Shown here: one piece after another, positions 6,466-8,822 of the stretch
How positions within the stretch are numbered: the stretch's first letter is position 1
How the letters are laid out: each line of letters begins with the position of its first letter
NCBI GenBank assembly: GCA_964444805.1
Contig: CAYUIK010000011.1
Coordinates: forward strand, 1-8,822
Length of the DNA stretch: 8,822 nt
Source: RECG01 sp964444805
GTDB taxonomy: Bacteria; Bacillota_I; Bacilli_A; Acholeplasmatales; Acholeplasmataceae
Reading direction: 5' to 3'
Notes under the pieces: generated by a model
The model's database searches: none
The model's input: only the letters and a program-made list of their open reading frames with translations
What the model was told of the DNA's origin: nothing
Translations under genes and position numbers: made by a program

Positions 6466-6474
6466 ATAATACCA
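6466..6474 (-). promoter_or_regulatory. Extended -10 promoter of the RloA/RloB-like operon
   Basis: On the minus strand TGG-TATTAT (hexamer at 6471-6466, TG at 6474-6473) is an extended -10. Only a weak -35 (TTAAGC) lies 17 bases further upstream. Transcription should start near 6459, giving a leader of about 37 bases before the ATG at 6422. The weak -35 suggests low basal expression or dependence on a regulator. Confidence 0.6.
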
Positions 6475-6518
6475 TAAAAATCAAATATGCTTAATGATAT
6501 TGCCAAAAAACTGCAAAA

Positions 6519-6536
6519 CAACATGAGTACATGTTG
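6519..6536. repeat. Inverted repeat in the divergent intergenic region
   Basis: CAACATG (6519-6525) and CATGTTG (6530-6536) are exact reverse complements around AGTA. The dyad lies about 45 bp upstream of the minus-strand -10 and about 70 bp upstream of the plus-strand -35. It has the size of an operator for a dimeric regulator. No regulator gene is next to it. Confidence 0.5.
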
Positions 6537-6562
6537 CTTGAATGACTAAAAAAGACAGAGCT

Positions 6563-6574
6563 GATCATGTGATC
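6563..6574. repeat. Short palindrome GATCA-TG-TGATC
   Basis: A perfect 5-bp dyad with a 2-base centre lies about 30 bp upstream of the -35 of the SWIM gene promoter. It could be a protein-binding site, but a match this short may arise by chance. Confidence 0.35.
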
Positions 6575-6604
6575 GGATTCAATCATGAAACAGGAAATTT
6601 GCCG

Positions 6605-6633
6605 ATGACTTCAAGGAATCTTTGTGATAAAAT
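6605..6633 (+). promoter_or_regulatory. Promoter of the SWIM zinc-finger gene
   Basis: ATGACT (6605-6610, four of six consensus bases) is followed after 17 bases by TAAAAT (6628-6633), preceded by TG at 6625-6626 as an extended -10. Transcription should start near 6640. The same TGATAAAA form occurs in the hipBA promoter. Confidence 0.65.
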
Positions 6634-6670
6634 GGGCTATGAAAGACAAGAACGATTACCATGCATGACT

Positions 6671-6677
6671 GAGGGAG
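6671..6677 (+). promoter_or_regulatory. Ribosome site that decides the SWIM gene start
   Basis: GAGGGAG ends one base before the first in-frame ATG (6679), too close for use. It is 7 bases before the second ATG (6685). The second ATG is therefore the better start. Confidence 0.7.
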
Positions 6678-6684
6678 AATGGAT

Positions 6685-8337
6685 ATGAATATTAAAAATT
6701 TTGAAGATGTGATCAATCCCGTCATCTATGACAGAGGATATGACCTCTATCATGGTCTCGACTTCAGCAAATTCAAAAAAGAGGGACTGACATACAGTCT
6801 GGTCGCACATGGAACCAGAGACTATGACGTGAGCGCCACGCTTAATGAGGATGACGACATCATCGATTTTCATTGTTCGTGTCCATATAATCACGGTCCC
6901 GTCTGCAAGCACGTCGCGCTTCTCCTGATCGCGATCTCGAGTGATGACGAACTCGATTTCGCTGACGATGAGGAGGAAGAACTCCTGGACATGGATGATC
7001 GTGTCCGCGAGATCATCGGATCGTTGGATCGAAAGACATTGGAAGACCTTTTATTCGATCTGATTTCTAAGGACGTGGATCTCTTTAGGATGCTGACCTA
7101 CCGTTTCGATCATGACGACAACCGGATCAAGCTCGCAAGACAATCGGTCCGGGAAGCCCTCGAAATGATTGATACCGACGACTTCGGCTTCTATGATGAT
7201 GATCTGCCTTGGGATGAGGCGAGAGAGATCGTCGATGCGATCTTCACGGAAGCCGAAAAGAGTCCGTCCTTGTCGACGTCGGTCAAACTGATCCAAGCCG
7301 TCATGAGAGAAGCCATGCTTGACAACTCCTATGAAACGGATTTCTCAACGGTCGTACTAGACGATTCATTCTATTTCTTGAATGCGATCATCGACAAGCA
7401 CGAAGGCGACGAAGAGGCATGTTGCGAGATCTATCTGGAACTCGATCGGATGCTCCATGAAGACCCGCCTGTGATATTCGATTTCAGCATCGGTGATTAT
7501 CTTCTCGCGATGTCGCGTACGCGTTGTCCCAAGACCAAGGATGGGTTCTTTAAAATATTGAATACGTTTCTGGATGATCCGGGGACAAATGATCATGTTC
7601 TAAATAAGATCGAGATCGCCATGTATCGACATATGTCGGTATTCAGTGACGAGAAAACGTCCAAGGACTATCTTCATGGCCATCTCGAAAACGAAGAACT
7701 CCTTATGCTCGCCTATGAGAGAGCCATGAACGAAAAGGATTATTTTATGGCCGTCCATTGTGCGAACATGGCTTTGGAAAGGCATGAGCGTGAATTCGGA
7801 AGAGCCACCTATGAACGCATGCTAATCAATGCCTTGATGGCTAGCGGTGATTTTGAACAGGCGAAGCCTCTCTTACGCAAACACGTCCTGAAAGGCGATC
7901 TCGAGGCCTATCGGCTCTATATCGATCTCTTTGAAGGAAATGAAAAAGAGCGGGAAGTCGATGCGCTTCTGGATGATTTCATGGAAATCGTCCATATGGA
8001 AAGTCTTTTCAAGATCATTGCCGTCGAACAGGACAGACTCGAGCGGTTGATGCTCTATACGGAAAAATATCCTTATACAGTCGTTGAAACGTGTGACGTC
8101 CTAATGGAAGGATTTCGTGATCGGGTATGCCGCGTGTTCGAACACGTGGTCTTCGAGAAAGCCTTGAATGCAAGCGATCGACGCGATTATCGCGAGATCG
8201 CATCCGTGATCAGTCGTGCGAAACAGGTGCTTGGAAGTGATGCCGACGCCTTCGCGCATGGCTTGATTGAGAAGTATCCGCGGAAAAGCGCACTCAAGGA
8301 CGAACTCAGAAAGAACAGTGGAGTCGCAGGGATTTAG
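6685..8337 (+). CDS. SWIM zinc-finger protein with helical C-terminal repeats
   Basis: This 550-residue protein has a SWIM zinc finger: Cys64-x-Cys66 ... Cys74-x-His76 (CSCPYNHGPVCKH), with the expected CxCx7CxH spacing. Before it lies the conserved SWIM lead-in (DRGYDLYHGL). After it come a highly acidic linker (about 86-105, DDEEEELLDMDD) and the helical DLLFDLISKDVDLFRMLTYRF segment common in bacterial SWIM proteins. From about residue 330 the sequence is helical and TPR-like, with AVHCANMALERHE and ALMASGDFEQAKPLLRK as repeat-like units. SWIM domains bind DNA or proteins and often accompany Snf2-type helicases. No helicase gene is visible here, and a gene-poor stretch follows the stop. 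The gene has its own promoter and diverges from the RloA/RloB-like operon. The cellular role is unknown; a link to that operon is only positional. Confidence 0.88.
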   Translation: MNIKNFEDVINPVIYDRGYDLYHGLDFSKFKKEGLTYSLVAHGTRDYDVSATLNEDDDIIDFHCSCPYNHGPVCKHVALLLIAISSDDELDFADDEEEELLDMDDRVREIIGSLDRKTLEDLLFDLISKDVDLFRMLTYRFDHDDNRIKLARQSVREALEMIDTDDFGFYDDDLPWDEAREIVDAIFTEAEKSPSLSTSVKLIQAVMREAMLDNSYETDFSTVVLDDSFYFLNAIIDKHEGDEEACCEIYLELDRMLHEDPPVIFDFSIGDYLLAMSRTRCPKTKDGFFKILNTFLDDPGTNDHVLNKIEIAMYRHMSVFSDEKTSKDYLHGHLENEELLMLAYERAMNEKDYFMAVHCANMALERHEREFGRATYERMLINALMASGDFEQAKPLLRKHVLKGDLEAYRLYIDLFEGNEKEREVDALLDDFMEIVHMESLFKIIAVEQDRLERLMLYTEKYPYTVVETCDVLMEGFRDRVCRVFEHVVFEKALNASDRRDYREIASVISRAKQVLGSDADAFAHGLIEKYPRKSALKDELRKNSGVAGI

Positions 8338-8702
8338 ATTTTGGTGAGTCTCTACTTGATAGATGATGATCGTTATTCGGTGGGAACTATGGCTACAATC
8401 CGTTTTTTTAGACCGTCAGGATCGACAAGCGTTCTCTGGATTCGTTTTGCGACATAATGAACAGCAGCGAACATCAAAAAGTCGACTTGAAGACGAAAAC
8501 GGTCGTTAGACGTATGGATCAGTCCGAGCTTGAAAAATGGATTGGCAAAAAGAAGGAAAAGACCAACACGCTTGACAAATGAGGGGATTCTGCGCTTGGT
8601 CAACCGAAGTGTCCCTGGGGGATTGGTTGATGCTCATGATCAGATCACCACTTCGCATGGCTGAAGTTCACTTTTTTATGAAGCAAATACCCATAAGCAG
8701 GG
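8338..8702. other. Gene-poor stretch after the SWIM gene
   Basis: Nothing of normal gene length is supported. A 76-codon minus-strand frame (8603-8373) starts with TTG and shows no recognisable domain. Two small forward frames are listed separately. A weak 5-bp hairpin (ACTTC/GAAGT) occurs near 8650-8668, followed by a T6 run. Protein-like fragments in different frames suggest gene debris. Confidence 0.55.
8389..8582 (+). other. Two tiny overlapping frames, possible gene remnant
   Basis: ATG 8389 begins a 22-codon frame (MATIRFFRPSGSTSVLWIRF...) with a modest ribosome-like GGTGGG just upstream. Its TAA (8455-8457) overlaps ATG 8457 of a 41-codon Lys/Glu-rich frame ending at TGA 8580-8582 and containing MDQSELEKWIGKKKEK. 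The second frame is also open upstream to 8412, so the pair could be one frameshifted protein. The first piece vaguely recalls the arm-binding N-terminus of tyrosine recombinases. I would not assign that without a search. Confidence 0.3.
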
Positions 8703-8815
8703 AAATCACCGGATCACGCTATGATCCGGTGGTTTCGTTTCATATATGCCGGGCGAATGGAACGCTATCCATGCCGGATGTGCTTGAGTCTCTTGAGCGA
8801 GGTTATGGGTATTGC
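8683..8815. repeat. Inverted-repeat pair enclosing the terminator
   Basis: AATACCCATAA (8686-8696) is the exact reverse complement of TTATGGGTATT (8803-8813). With one T dropped, the match extends to GCAAATACCCATAA against TTATGGGTATTGC (8803-8815). The pair encloses about 106 bases, including the terminator hairpin. It could be the ends of a tiny non-autonomous element or one end of a larger one cut by the window edge. Confidence 0.45.
8703..8740 (+). terminator. Intrinsic terminator
   Basis: AAATCACCGGATCA (8703-8716) pairs with TGATCCGGTGGTTT (8722-8735) around the 5-base loop CGCTA. This is a 14-bp stem with a single U-G wobble, followed by TTTCGTTT on the plus strand. It is the best terminator in the window. 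It lies 365 bases past the nearest confirmed plus-strand gene, so it either ends the long SWIM transcript or belongs to a gene that has decayed. Confidence 0.8.
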
Positions 8816-8822
8816 AACGATA

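Noticed and set aside
8373..8603. Minus-strand frame of 76 codons
   Set aside because: TTG start, weak upstream signal and no recognisable fold; the forward micro-frames in the same bases are no worse, so neither is called a gene.
1..8822. CRISPR array, tRNA, rRNA, complete insertion sequence
   Set aside because: No regularly spaced repeats, no cloverleaf or rRNA-like conserved blocks and no transposase motifs were seen on either strand.

Overview
The window looks like an accessory stretch of a moderate-G+C Gram-positive-type bacterium (Bacillota or a relative such as the Acholeplasma/Izemoplasma or Erysipelotrichia lineages). The reasons are TTGACA/TATAAT-type promoters, several with an extended TGn -10, strong GGAG-like ribosome sites, short ATGA-overlapping operons and an AbrB-type regulator. 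TGA is used as a stop by several intact genes and Trp is TGG, so this is the standard bacterial code and not the Mycoplasma code. I cannot place it further by eye.

Layout: 1-510 holds no gene I can support. A near-consensus promoter at 511-538 drives a tight three-gene operon (577-2254): a small AbrB/SpoVT-type regulator, an ABC ATPase and a six-helix ABC-2 permease, so probably a self-regulated efflux system. A GNAT acetyltransferase follows at 2296-2950 but is a pseudogene, broken by an in-frame TAA and a +1 frameshift.

A hipBA-type toxin-antitoxin pair comes next (3004-4397). Its promoter lies so close to the antitoxin start that the mRNA should be nearly leaderless. A perfect 12-bp inverted repeat lies inside the antitoxin coding sequence, and an 8-bp tandem repeat spans the hipB/hipA junction. 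Convergent to it, on the minus strand (6422 down to 4463), lies a two-gene operon of an OLD/RloA-like AAA ATPase and an RloB-like protein. This pair has the composition of AbiL/RloAB phage-defence systems and has its own extended -10 promoter.

Divergent from that operon, a forward promoter at 6605-6633 drives a 550-aa SWIM zinc-finger protein with an acidic linker and an alpha-helical, TPR-like C-terminal half. The last ~485 bases carry no convincing gene. They hold two tiny overlapping reading frames that may be gene debris, a strong intrinsic terminator (8703-8740) and an inverted-repeat pair that encloses it.

Together the hipBA module, the RloA/RloB pair and the dead acetyltransferase suggest a small defence/stress island. 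I see no transposase, integrase core, CRISPR array, tRNA or rRNA. Nothing here proves a wholly new system. The most unusual points are the regulatory architecture of hipBA and the divergent RloB protein.
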